From Bacillota bacterium (GTDB lineage: Bacteria > Bacillota > Limnochordia > DTU087), in assembly GCA_012799135.1 (NCBI GenBank), contig JAAZLW010000114.1:1-35090 (forward strand): a stretch of DNA of 35,090 bases, given 5' to 3'. Every line of letters starts with the position of its first letter. Position 1 is the stretch's first letter. Positions 20,406 to 29,827 of the stretch are shown here, piece by piece. The notes beneath the pieces were generated by a model. It did not search any database. It was given only the letters and a program-made list of their open reading frames with translations, and was not told the origin of the DNA. The position numbers and the translations under genes were made by a program.

Positions 20406-22964
20406 TCAGCGCAAAGTCAGCAAATGTAGCTTCCCATCGATGGTATAGGCCAGCGCGTTGCCACGTGCCGACCAGTTGACTGCCTCTCTGCCATCACTCT
20501 GGGAGCTAGCCAACACCAGTGACTCCTTGGAGCCAGGCTCCCATAGGTGAATCTTGATGGTGCTATCTTGCTCCCTGCCAACATAGGCCAGGAAATAACC
20601 ATCGGCAGACCAGGTAGGGCTATCCCCAGGCAGCCGTGCCACAATCTCCTTGCTGTGTACGTTGATCACTACTAAATCTCTGTCTGTAGTCACTGCCAAA
20701 TGCTCTCCATCAGGTGACCACAGCAGGGATTGCACTTTACCTATCCAGCATAGCCTTTCCGGTATCCCTGTGGTTAGCTGATACACCCATACTGCTCCCT
20801 GTCTGCTAAAGGCAACCTGCTTACCATCAGCGGTCAGGGCCGGTGTCTCGGCATCGGTAAGCAGAGGTACACTCAATCCATCCTGGGCCCCATAGATCAT
20901 TCTGTTCTGGCCAAAGAATAGCAAATCACTATCAGCAAACCACCCAGGTGAATGGAGGTCTACCGCTTGTGCTAAGACAGAAGTGGACAAGGCCTCGACG
21001 GCAGCGACTTCCTCTGTTTTGCTGCTGTTGGTTCCTAGCTCTATGAGGTACAATCGTTTCAGATCTGCGGAACCGGTTCCGCAGACTGCTGCTAGTACCG
21101 AACCATCACTTTTCCAGGCAACCTCCAATATGGGTTCTGCCAAGATTCTGGCTTTCTCGCCTGTTATGGCATGGAAAATCCATAACCCTCCTCCATCTCC
21201 TCCTGTCCCGTACGCAATCAAATCCCCGGCCGGAGACCATTTGATCACATGTGTCAGTTCATCAATACCCTGCTCCGGACCAAGGATCGCCACCCAGGAC
21301 TGAACTAGCCCTTTTCTCTCCCAGGCGAGTTGGTGCTCCATAGATTTATAGTACTCAGCTAGTGCTACAAGAGTGACATTAGTGTAGTAGTGTTGTAGTA
21401 TTTCCTTGTATCCATAGCCTAAACGGGACATGTGTACAGCCCCTGCTTGTGATAGACCTAGACCATGGCCGTTACCCTGTCCTGTTGCCACAACCCTCCG
21501 GATTTCACCGTCATGCCTTTCTACTTTCAGATCAAAGCGAGTACTCGGGAGAATACGCCCATCAGGCCTGCGCAAAACCCAACGGATCTTGTCTTTTGTC
21601 ACTTCATACTCGAGTGCGCGAGTTGCATCTGCCTCCATCGGTTCCTGATAGGAAATTACCAGCTGTTCAGCTCGACCCAAAGCATCCTTTTTGCCCACCT
21701 TAAGATCCTTAAGCACAGCGGTGGAAGGGACTCTAATCGAAAGCTCACTCTGCAAGTACCGGCGCAGACTGTCTGACAGCTTACCACCCTGCCACTCAAC
21801 CTCCCAGCTGTATCCCGGCCGATCTTGTCCAAGCTTCACCAATGAACCGGTCTTAGGATCCACCGCCTCATCTGGTCGAGGCCTGAGGTAACCTGAATAC
21901 CGGGTAGACCACACCTGCTCAGCACCGGCAGTGGACCCGCCACTACTGGAATGATAAACCGCACTGATCGTCTGCCCCCCGTAGGTTAGAATCTGGCCTG
22001 CAGTCATATCAACGGCCTGTTGGATGAGCTGGGATTCGCGTTCAATCCCTTGGTAGACCTGGCAGTGGACTGTCGCGCAAAGGTCATAGCCTTCCGTAGC
22101 GTGTTTCCCCAAGTTTTCCACAGCATACGTCCTGGCCGCAACTGCTTGAGCTGCCAGAGCTGCCAGATCATCCTTGTTCTTACTGTATAGCTCGGCTCCC
22201 ACTACTCCATAAAGATACTCTTCCAGCCCGATCATGTTAACAACTCGAAGCCGGCCTTTCCCCAGGAATGTGAGACAAAGGCATCCCCGATAACTCGCTT
22301 TAGGGCTATTTGGTAGCTCCACCACCAATGCATGATCACCTATAGGTTTTATCATCAACTTGGAGCATTTAACAGTAGTCAAGAGCCTTCCCGCGTCATC
22401 CTCTATTCTGAGAAAGGACCCCTCATTCGGCAAATCAGCAATAGTGTCTTCTTGCGCCGGTTCTACCCTTGTCACCCAGGCATCTTGGTAACCCAAGGTA
22501 ATGAGTCTCTCTTTGAGGGCTTCGGCATCGGCTGCATTATCCCCGTCCCCTACTTGCACCTTATACCAAGGCTCAACGTGAACTACATACGCCGCAACAC
22601 CGCTGTCTATCTCCACTTGGTGCCGCAAAGCCAATGCAGCCTCTTCATTCCGGACGGCCTTGATTTGCACTCTCCAAACCGCCCTTTGTCCCTGTGGGCT
22701 CTCGCCGGTCTCACCGGCAACGCGGATTGCCTGCTGAAATTCACCAAGGGTCTCTCCCTCCCCAGTGGCGATTTGGACACCTTTGGTGGACGAGATTCGC
22801 ACCAGCCCCGATGTTTCACCAAGCCCTACGGCTATCTCTTCATCGGTGTCCCGTAGCTCCAGTACCCTCGAAGGAGAAGCCGCCGTGATGATACCTGTAA
22901 AGACAATCAGCAAACACAAGACTAATCCCAGGATGGGTAGCTTCGCTGGAATAGATGGCTTCAT
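20406..22964 (-). CDS. SpoIID/LytB-domain protein with N-terminal SPOR-like region and C-terminal TolB/WD40-like beta-propeller
   Basis: Start moved to MKPSIPAKLPILGLVLCLLIVFTGIITAAS (signal/TM segment, GGAGGG upstream). SpoIID motifs NMIGLEEYLYGVVGAEL, AQAVAARTYAVENLGKH, VYHSSSGGSTAGAEQVW, GQGNGHGLGLSQAGAVHMSRLGYGYKEILQHYY. Repeated IxWSPxGDxIAY-type blades. Confidence 0.9.
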   Translation of the reverse strand: MKPSIPAKLPILGLVLCLLIVFTGIITAASPSRVLELRDTDEEIAVGLGETSGLVRISSTKGVQIATGEGETLGEFQQAIRVAGETGESPQGQRAVWRVQIKAVRNEEAALALRHQVEIDSGVAAYVVHVEPWYKVQVGDGDNAADAEALKERLITLGYQDAWVTRVEPAQEDTIADLPNEGSFLRIEDDAGRLLTTVKCSKLMIKPIGDHALVVELPNSPKASYRGCLCLTFLGKGRLRVVNMIGLEEYLYGVVGAELYSKNKDDLAALAAQAVAARTYAVENLGKHATEGYDLCATVHCQVYQGIERESQLIQQAVDMTAGQILTYGGQTISAVYHSSSGGSTAGAEQVWSTRYSGYLRPRPDEAVDPKTGSLVKLGQDRPGYSWEVEWQGGKLSDSLRRYLQSELSIRVPSTAVLKDLKVGKKDALGRAEQLVISYQEPMEADATRALEYEVTKDKIRWVLRRPDGRILPSTRFDLKVERHDGEIRRVVATGQGNGHGLGLSQAGAVHMSRLGYGYKEILQHYYTNVTLVALAEYYKSMEHQLAWERKGLVQSWVAILGPEQGIDELTHVIKWSPAGDLIAYGTGGDGGGLWIFHAITGEKARILAEPILEVAWKSDGSVLAAVCGTGSADLKRLYLIELGTNSSKTEEVAAVEALSTSVLAQAVDLHSPGWFADSDLLFFGQNRMIYGAQDGLSVPLLTDAETPALTADGKQVAFSRQGAVWVYQLTTGIPERLCWIGKVQSLLWSPDGEHLAVTTDRDLVVINVHSKEIVARLPGDSPTWSADGYFLAYVGREQDSTIKIHLWEPGSKESLVLASSQSDGREAVNWSARGNALAYTIDGKLHLLTLR

Positions 22965-23119
22965 AGGAATAGCAGCCCTCCAGATCAAGCTAGGAGAGTC
23001 ATTCTTGGACATACAACTAGGTTTCGCTGACACTCTGCCACCTCCCCTAAAGCCTCTGGCTCCCTTGGCAAAGCTCGCCTCTTCACTATCGGCGATCGGA
23101 GCTCTCCTACTATTCAAGG

Positions 23120-23136
23120 AAAAAGGGCAAAGCCCT
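23120..23136 (-). terminator. Weak terminator-like hairpin after the small ORF
   Basis: Minus strand AGGGC-TTT-GCCCT followed by TTTT. Confidence 0.35.
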
Positions 23137-23187
23137 GCCTTACCCTTGAGTGTCCACAAATCTCTGTCTATATCCCGAAAATTCCAA

Positions 23188-23376
23188 TCAGATACGAGCA
23201 CTGGCGACCACATTGCCCTCTGCATCAAACAGGAAAGCAGTGATAATCCCTTCACAGGTCTTTTCTCGGGCAAACCTGGTACCATCGGTGAATCTCAGCT
23301 TCACCGTCCCATTACTCAACTCTGCCATGTCGATAGTCTTGCCTTTCAGGATCTTGGCCAACTCAGCCGGCAACAT
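23188..23376 (-). CDS. Small conserved-looking protein of unknown function (62 aa)
   Basis: MLPAELAKILKGKTIDMAELSNGTVKLRFTDGTRFAREKTCEGIITAFLFDAEGNVVASARI; strong AAGGAGGGG upstream of ATG; 28 nt after ndk. Confidence 0.65.
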   Translation of the reverse strand: MLPAELAKILKGKTIDMAELSNGTVKLRFTDGTRFAREKTCEGIITAFLFDAEGNVVASARI

Positions 23377-23404
23377 GCTGCCCCTCCTTCATCTCCAAAA
23401 ACGG

Positions 23405-23812
23405 TCAATTGCCAAAGAACCGCTTGATCTCCGCCTCTGCCGCTGAGGGCGCATCAGCCGCATGGACCATATTATAGGGAAGCCGCAGGGCAAAATCTCC
23501 TCGAATGGTGCCGGGAGCCGCCTTTATGGGATCTGTAGCCCCGACCAGATTCCGGACCTGGGTTATGGCATCATCGCCCTCTAATATAGCCAAGACCACG
23601 GGGCCCTCTGTGATAGCTTCAATCAGGTGGGGAAAAAACGGCTTATCCCTGTGATGAGCATAGTGCTCTTCTGCCACCTGTCTCTCAATCTGGGTTACGG
23701 ATAGCGCTTTGATGCTCAAGCCTTTCCGCTCAAACCTGGCCAGTATCTCTCCTACCAGCCTTCTTGCGACAGCTTCCGGTTTGATAATCACGAAAGTTCG
23801 TTCTACTGCCAA
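23405..23812 (-). CDS. ndk: Nucleoside diphosphate kinase
   Basis: ERTFVIIKPEAVARRLVGEI and YNMVHAADAPSAAEAEIKRFF (active-site His region). Confidence 0.94.
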   Translation of the reverse strand: MAVERTFVIIKPEAVARRLVGEILARFERKGLSIKALSVTQIERQVAEEHYAHHRDKPFFPHLIEAITEGPVVLAILEGDDAITQVRNLVGATDPIKAAPGTIRGDFALRLPYNMVHAADAPSAAEAEIKRFFGN

Positions 23813-23838
23813 AGTGCTTCACTCCCTATGTCAAACTA

Positions 23839-25515
23839 TCATGACAGCCCTATGATAGTTCCTTCTGAATCTATATCAATCATCTTAGCCACTGGCTCTT
23901 TGGGAAGTCCCGGCATGGTCATCATATCCCCCGTTAGTGGCACCAAGAAACCGGCCCCCAAGGATGCCCTTACTTCTCTGACAGTCAGAGTCCAGCCGGT
24001 AGGCGCACCCTTCAGAGCGGGGTTATCTGATAAAGAGTGCTGCGTCTTAGCAATACACAAAGGTAGACTACCATAACCCATTTCTGTTAAAGCCGCGATA
24101 TCCTGTTCGGCTCTGGTGGTATAAGCAACTCCCTCGGCCCCGTAAACCTCGCGAGCCAGAATATCGATTTTCTCTTTGATCGGCAGGTTCCAATCATATA
24201 GCGGCCGAAATTCACTGTCTCCTTCTGATAGGACCGATAGCACCGCCTCTGCCAGTTCAAGACCACCAGCGCCACCTCTGGCAACTACCTCAGAAAGGGC
24301 GGCTCTAACGCCTAGCTCTTGGCATCTTCTCTCGACCAACTCCAACTCTGAGGTATCATCAGTGGGAAAACGGTTAATCGCCACTACTACCGGCAGGCCG
24401 AACTTCTTGAGATTCGCTACATGCTTTTCTAGATTACTCAGGCCACGTCCTAAGGCTTCCAGGTTGGTCTTCGCAACATCTTCCTTGGCAACTCCGCCGT
24501 GCATGTTCAACGCCCGCACCGAAGCCACTAACACAGCTACATCCGGAGTTAACCCGCTATAGCCATGGACAATATCAAAGAATTTCTCTGCCCCCAAATC
24601 GGCAGCAAACCCGCCCTCAGTCACAACATAATCAGAGAGTTTCAATGCCAGCCGGGTGGCAATAATACTGTTATTGCCATGGGCGATGTTGGCAAAAGGC
24701 CCTCCATGGATCAGAGCCGGTTGACCTTCCAGTGTCTGAACCAGATTTGATTTCAAGGCATCCTTGAGCAGGACAGCCAGTGACCCGATTACGCCCAAAT
24801 CCCGGGCGTAGACCGGCTTCTTGGTACGAGTATATCCTACCAGCATCCTACCTAACCTGAGCTTCAAGTCTTCCATATCTTCTGCCAAACAAAGGATAGC
24901 CATGATCTCTGACGCCACAGTGATATCAAAGGCAGATTCCCGGGCAACCCCATCCCCGGGTCCCCCGAGGCCAACCACGATATTCCGCAGTTGCCGATCA
25001 TTCATATCCATCACTCTACGCCACAGCACCCGTTTCGGATCTATATTGAGCTCATTACCTTGGAATATGTGATTTTCCAGCACTGCTGCCAAGAGATTAT
25101 GGGCGGTACCTACCGCATGGATATCCCCGGTAAAGTGCAGATTGATGTCTTCCATGGGTACTACTTGCGCATAGCCACCCCCGGCCGCTCCACCCTTGAT
25201 ACCGAACGTGGGACCTAAGGAGGGTTCTCTTAGGCAAACCGTAGTTCTCTTGCCCATCTTGCCCAAAGCCTGCGTAAGTCCTATGGCAGTACATGTCTTG
25301 CCTTCACCCGCGGGAGTTGCCGTAATCGCGGTCGTATAGATCAACTTACCATTAGGCCGATCTTGAACCCGCTCCCACACTTTGGACCCGATCTTGGCCT
25401 TATACCTTCCATATAGCTCTAAGTCATCACTACTGAGGTCCAGTTGAGCCCCGATTTCCTGTATTGGTCGCAGTTTAGCCTTTTGGGCTATGTCTATGTC
25501 ACTTAACACATGCAA
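23839..25515 (-). CDS. fhs: Formate--tetrahydrofolate ligase
   Basis: TPAGEGKTCTAIGLTQAL, LREPSLGPTFGIKGGAAGGGYAQVVPMEDINLHFTGDIHAV, QPALIHGGPFANIAHGNNS. Confidence 0.98.
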   Translation of the reverse strand: MHVLSDIDIAQKAKLRPIQEIGAQLDLSSDDLELYGRYKAKIGSKVWERVQDRPNGKLIYTTAITATPAGEGKTCTAIGLTQALGKMGKRTTVCLREPSLGPTFGIKGGAAGGGYAQVVPMEDINLHFTGDIHAVGTAHNLLAAVLENHIFQGNELNIDPKRVLWRRVMDMNDRQLRNIVVGLGGPGDGVARESAFDITVASEIMAILCLAEDMEDLKLRLGRMLVGYTRTKKPVYARDLGVIGSLAVLLKDALKSNLVQTLEGQPALIHGGPFANIAHGNNSIIATRLALKLSDYVVTEGGFAADLGAEKFFDIVHGYSGLTPDVAVLVASVRALNMHGGVAKEDVAKTNLEALGRGLSNLEKHVANLKKFGLPVVVAINRFPTDDTSELELVERRCQELGVRAALSEVVARGGAGGLELAEAVLSVLSEGDSEFRPLYDWNLPIKEKIDILAREVYGAEGVAYTTRAEQDIAALTEMGYGSLPLCIAKTQHSLSDNPALKGAPTGWTLTVREVRASLGAGFLVPLTGDMMTMPGLPKEPVAKMIDIDSEGTIIGLS

Positions 25516-25800
25516 CTCCCTTTCTGATCAGTCTCTGTAGATACATAGATTTGCTTGCCAATGAGTATAACTGTCTAGGCTACACCTCGATAAACAGTAT
25601 TTCCACAGAGAGACAAAAGGTTCCTTCCAGCGAGGCGAGTAAGGGCTGGCTATACGAGGACACACAGAAGTCAATGCAAACCCTGCTGGTATTCTCCTAG
25701 TTTGTGTAGGAATGATTGCCCATGTGACGAATTAACAAGAAGTGGGTTCTTAACAACCACTGCAAAAAGATTCGCCGGAACAGATCAAGGAGGAGCATGA

Positions 25801-26913
25801 ATGAGGGAGACTAGGAAAAGGCTGGTTTGGGGGATCATACTGATCGTTGTCTCGGTAGGTGTTATTCGATTTTTGAAGATCACCGATTCGTGGCAAGAAA
25901 TGGCTTGGGTAATCGGCATCTTGGTAGTAAACTTCCTGGTCGTGGGCATAGGGGTTTTTTTCCGAAAGCAAAAAGTCGAAGACCTGGAAGATGTCACCAA
26001 ACAGCTGGCAGCCGGCGATTTCAGTGCAACTGATACCCTGACTGCCAGTGAGGATAGGCTGCTTGGCTCTTTGGGCCGTGCTCTGGCTACACTGGGAGAT
26101 AGGCTGCGCCACTTCATGAACAATGCTCAACAGATCGCCAATGATGTGGTGCAAAGCGGGGATGAGCTCCTCACTACCTCCGAACAGATCAATGCATCTA
26201 TTCAGGAAGTGGCCAGTGCAGCTAACCAATTCGCTAGCGGTGTTCAGCAAGTTGGGGCTACATCTAAGGTTTTGGCTGATTCTTCATCCCGGGTGGGCGA
26301 AATCACAGAAGAGCACCTGACAAGAATCCAGGATGTTGTCACTCAGATGGCCCAGATCGAGCAAGCCATCACGCAACTGTCGGAGATTCGCGAAGATCTG
26401 AGTCAGCGTTATGAGCAGATCAATCGCTTTGTCGGAGTTATTACGGATATCGCAGAACAGACGAATATGCTAGCTCTCAATGCCGCCATCGAAGCCGCCC
26501 GGGCCGGCGACCAGGGGCGGGGCTTTGCTGTAGTGGCAGAGGAGGTTCGTCAGCTTGCAGAACAGTCGCGCAGAGCTGCAAACGAAGTCCAGAGGGTGGT
26601 CGCCAACATCTCGGAAGGAGATGCTCAAGCCGATGCTGCTGTCGAAACCAATGTGCGAGCGGTAAAAGGCGGCCGCGATATCCTTGAATCTATGACGGAA
26701 AGTTTTGCAGAGGTCAAGGAAGAAGTGGACAGGTCCGTTACAGAGATGCAGAACATCAACTCCAGTATCCAGCAGTTGAGCAGTGGAAGCCAACAGATTG
26801 CAGCAGCTGCAGAACAACAGGCCGCGTCTATCGAGCAGATCTCAGATAAGGCCCAAGTCCTCAATGAGATAGCTGAGCGCTTGCGTAACCATATCCAAGA
26901 ATTTCGGGCATAG
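25801..26913 (+). CDS. Methyl-accepting chemotaxis protein, minimal N-terminus
   Basis: Two close TM segments, then an MCP signalling domain: [47 protein letters not shown] upstream. Confidence 0.92.
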   Translation: MRETRKRLVWGIILIVVSVGVIRFLKITDSWQEMAWVIGILVVNFLVVGIGVFFRKQKVEDLEDVTKQLAAGDFSATDTLTASEDRLLGSLGRALATLGDRLRHFMNNAQQIANDVVQSGDELLTTSEQINASIQEVASAANQFASGVQQVGATSKVLADSSSRVGEITEEHLTRIQDVVTQMAQIEQAITQLSEIREDLSQRYEQINRFVGVITDIAEQTNMLALNAAIEAARAGDQGRGFAVVAEEVRQLAEQSRRAANEVQRVVANISEGDAQADAAVETNVRAVKGGRDILESMTESFAEVKEEVDRSVTEMQNINSSIQQLSSGSQQIAAAAEQQAASIEQISDKAQVLNEIAERLRNHIQEFRA

Positions 26914-26915
26914 AC

Positions 26916-26968
26916 CCAGGCTTCCCCCGGTGGTCCCCACCACCGGGGGAAACACAAAAGGAGCCTGG
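26916..26968 (+). other. Compound hairpin immediately 3' of mcp
   Basis: TTCCCCCGGTGGT-CCCC-ACCACCGGGGGAA (13-bp stem, 26922-26951), flanked by CCAGGCT/AGCCTGG. Confidence 0.7.
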
Positions 26969-26970
26969 AG

Positions 26971-27341
26971 TGATCTTCGCTCCGACCAACGTACCTCCCT
27001 ACAGATCCTACAGCAACCTTTCGGCTACTATAGAACCTTACGAGAACTACGCTGATCTTCGCCCGACCACCACGAGTCACAGTCAGAACCCATGATGACC
27101 TGACGGCCATCATAGATCCTTAAGCAACCCGAGGTGATCTTGGCCCGGCTACTACAGATCCCTCCGGAGCCAGTAACAGCTTACTTAGCTGTTACCGACC
27201 ACCTATGAGACCTGTAATAACCTTGGCGCCGGCCAAAGCTGATCCTCTAGCTTGGAACCAGCTTTGACCTTTGCTCGACCCACACAGATCCTCATCAGAA
27301 CCTGTATGGATCTGCGCTCAACCACTACAGACCCCTTTATC
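26971..27341. repeat. Degenerate tandem repeat array, main period about 41-43 nt, non-coding
   Basis: Units begin at 27033, 27074, 27115, 27157, 27209, 27241, 27287 and 27330 plus flanking partials. Approximate consensus GATCCTtaagcaGAACCyatgaTGATCTTcGCcCGaCCACtACA. Confidence 0.65.
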
Positions 27342-27370
27342 GCAACCCAAGAAGCAGCAACTTGGGTTGC
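27342..27370 (+). other. Perfect 10-bp hairpin at the end of the repeat array
   Basis: GCAACCCAAG-AAGCAGCAA-CTTGGGTTGC. Confidence 0.7.
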
Positions 27371-27379
27371 ACTAATAAG

Positions 27380-27402
27380 ATACCCCGCAATCAGCGGGGT
27401 AT
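27380..27402. terminator. Possible bidirectional terminator between mcp and rex
   Basis: ATACCCCGC-AATCA-GCGGGGTAT; only weak T-tracts on either side. Confidence 0.45.
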
Positions 27403-27468
27403 GCAGTCTTTACGTAGATTCCTTGTGCCAATTGTAACCATTTTCGCCAGTCTTTTTGACTGTCCCAG

Positions 27469-28104
27469 CTATAGTCCGACATAGTATGCTAACCGCTGAA
27501 GCTCTAGGCTCAGATCAACATTGGCTACATGCACATTATCGGAAACTTCCAACTGCACCGGAGCGAAATTCAAGATAGCCTTTATGCCGGCATCAACCAG
27601 AGTATTGCTGACTGCTTGAGCAGCATCGGCGGGCACGGTAATAATCGCCAGCTGAATCTCCAGTTCCCTGATTATCCTAGCAATCTCCTCCAGTCCATAG
27701 ATCGGCACTCCATCTATGGTATCTCCCATCAACTTAGGATTCACGTCAAAAAGAGCTACTAGCTTGATGGTGAATATCGGATCCTCTAGAAAACGTCGGC
27801 GGTTGTAGCGGGCCAGAGCATGTCCTAGACTACCTACTCCTACTAGTGCCATATGGAGTGGCTCATCTAGATGCAAGATCTTGCGCAGCTCATCTTGAAG
27901 GAACCCTACATCATAGCCTACTCCCTGTTTACCAAACTCACCGAACCAGGCCAAGTCCTTACGTACCAATGCCGGCGTCACACTGGCTTTCGCTCCTAAC
28001 TCCTGTGAGGAAATCGATGGTTGCTTATCTCTTACTTCCTCCAGTACTCGCAGATATATCGGCAACCGGCGAATAACCGCATCGGAGATCCCTTTCCATG
28101 CCAC
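27469..28104 (-). CDS. rex: Redox-sensing transcriptional repressor Rex
   Basis: ISDAVIRRLPIYLRVLEEV, VRKDLAWFGEFGKQGVGYDV, MALVGVGSLGHALARY. Confidence 0.95.
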   Translation of the reverse strand: MAWKGISDAVIRRLPIYLRVLEEVRDKQPSISSQELGAKASVTPALVRKDLAWFGEFGKQGVGYDVGFLQDELRKILHLDEPLHMALVGVGSLGHALARYNRRRFLEDPIFTIKLVALFDVNPKLMGDTIDGVPIYGLEEIARIIRELEIQLAIITVPADAAQAVSNTLVDAGIKAILNFAPVQLEVSDNVHVANVDLSLELQRLAYYVGL

Positions 28105-28242
28105 CTTTGGTCCCTCCTAGGGAAGTCTCTTCTTTTCGTATTGTTACCCCCCTCTACCGTGACCAAAACCTCAATCATGGTCACCATGCTTTGCTCTATT
28201 GTTGGCGCCGCCACATCCTTAGTTGCACCGCCATCGGATGTA

Positions 28243-29637
28243 CTAGTATGCTAGTTTATCCTCAAGGTAAGCTCGGACTTTATCTATGGGCAACCGTACC
28301 TGTTCCATGGAATCTCGATCTCGAATAGTGACTGCTTGATCTTCCAAGGAATCGAAATCAAAGGTAATGCAAAACGGTGTTCCAGTCTCATCCTGCCTAC
28401 GGTAGCGTCTGCCAATACTACCGGCATCATCGTAGCCAACCGGGAAATGATGTCGCAAAGCATCATAGATTTTCTCTGCCTCGGGCCCCAAGCGCTTGGA
28501 TAGCGGCAATACCGCTGCCTTGAAGGGAGCCAGATATGGATGTAAGCGGAGAACGGTCCTAGTTTCACCATTCTCCAGCTGCTCTTCCCGATAAGCATCA
28601 GCCAAGAAGGCCAGGAACAACCGGTCCACTCCCACCGATGGTTCCACGCAGAAGGGAACATACTTTTCATTGGTGTAGGGGTCTACATAAGACATATCTT
28701 CACCGGTTGCTTCAGCGTGTTGTCGTAAGTCATAATCAGTGCGATTGGCTATCCCCCAGAGCTCCCCCCAGCCAAAGGGGAAAAGGTACTCAATATCTGT
28801 TGTGGCCTTGCTATAGTGAGAAAGCTCTTCCGCAGTATGTTCGCGATTACGGACATAATCGGCTCTGAGGCCAAGATCTAGTAACCATTGTAGTGAGAAT
28901 GACTTCCAGTAATCATACCACTCTGCGTCAGCGCCGGGTGCACAAAAGAACTCCAATTCCATTTGTTCAAATTCCCGCGTTCTAAAGATGAAGTTGCCAG
29001 GGGTGATTTCATTCCGAAAAGACTTTCCGATCTGCCCTATACCGAAGGGGATCTTCTTACGAGAAGTACGCTGTACATTCTTGAAATTGACAAAGATCCC
29101 CTGAGCTGTCTCCGGTCGCAGATAGACTTCCGATTTGGCATCCTCTGTCACGCCCTGAAAGGTCTTGAACATCAGGTTAAACTGCCGAATATCGGTGAAA
29201 TCATGGTTGCCACAGCGGGGGCAGGCCAATCTTTCGGTTTGTATATAGTCCAGCATCCGCTCCTCAGACCAGCCATCGACTACTTCTACCTCTTGGCGAT
29301 CTCGTTTGATCATATGTTCCTCAATCAGCTTGTCCGCCCGAAACCTGGCTTTGCACTGCCGGCAATCTATCAGTGGGTCACTAAAGCCACCCACATGTCC
29401 GGAGACTACCCAAGTCTGAGGATTCATCAGTATGGCGGAATCTAATCCGACATTGTATGGTGATTCCTGGATAAATTTCTTCCACCATGCGCGCTTGATA
29501 TTATTCTTCAGCTCTACACCCAAAGGCCCGTAGTCCCAGGTATTGGCTAGTCCCCCATATATTTCCGAACCAGGGAAAACAAACCCCCGGGATTTAGATA
29601 AGGAAACCAGCTGATCCATCGTTCTCTCTGCCATCAC
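28243..29637 (-). CDS. glyS: Glycyl-tRNA synthetase (alpha2 type)
   Basis: [75 protein letters not shown]. Confidence 0.96.
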   Translation of the reverse strand: MMAERTMDQLVSLSKSRGFVFPGSEIYGGLANTWDYGPLGVELKNNIKRAWWKKFIQESPYNVGLDSAILMNPQTWVVSGHVGGFSDPLIDCRQCKARFRADKLIEEHMIKRDRQEVEVVDGWSEERMLDYIQTERLACPRCGNHDFTDIRQFNLMFKTFQGVTEDAKSEVYLRPETAQGIFVNFKNVQRTSRKKIPFGIGQIGKSFRNEITPGNFIFRTREFEQMELEFFCAPGADAEWYDYWKSFSLQWLLDLGLRADYVRNREHTAEELSHYSKATTDIEYLFPFGWGELWGIANRTDYDLRQHAEATGEDMSYVDPYTNEKYVPFCVEPSVGVDRLFLAFLADAYREEQLENGETRTVLRLHPYLAPFKAAVLPLSKRLGPEAEKIYDALRHHFPVGYDDAGSIGRRYRRQDETGTPFCITFDFDSLEDQAVTIRDRDSMEQVRLPIDKVRAYLEDKLAY

Positions 29638-29684
29638 CTAAGCTCCTTCCCGCCCTATGCATACTAATCCAAGGTTCTTGCCCT

Positions 29685-29714
29685 ATTATACCCATAGCAG
29701 GTAGTTCTCTGCAA
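29685..29714 (-). promoter_or_regulatory. glyS promoter
   Basis: Minus strand TTGCAG (29714-29709), 18 nt, TATAAT (29690-29685). Confidence 0.6.
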
Positions 29715-29827
29715 ATGCCAAATTCCTTTTTGCCCTTCCCTCCGTTGCACCAAAAAGGATAAGCTACCCTTTACACCGAATGTTTTTGGTATCAATGACT
29801 GAGTTCGCAACAAAAGGAGGTAGAATA

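Noticed and set aside
22965-23285. N-terminal extension of the SpoIID-like ORF in the ORF track
   Set aside because: A signal/TM segment and RBS fit the start at 22964; the extension lacks protein-like features.
22765-23427. 220-aa plus-strand ORF
   Set aside because: Antisense to the SpoIID-like start, the small ORF and the ndk end; no RBS or motif.
25516-25800. c-di-GMP riboswitch upstream of mcp
   Set aside because: I could not find the conserved GEMM-I core; only a small hairpin near 25740 is visible.
26625-27113. 162-aa minus-strand ORF covering the mcp 3' end and part of the repeat array
   Set aside because: Antisense to a clear MCP coding region; low-complexity translation; repeat period shifts frame.
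26971-27341. CRISPR array
   Set aside because: Units are diverged along their whole length, with no identical repeats separated by unique spacers, and no cas genes are in the window.
28032-28214. 60-aa minus-strand ORF upstream of and overlapping rex
   Set aside because: Overlaps rex in another frame; no convincing RBS.
29638-29780. T-box riboswitch upstream of glyS
   Set aside because: Predicted leader is only about 40 nt and lacks T-box stem I and antiterminator motifs.
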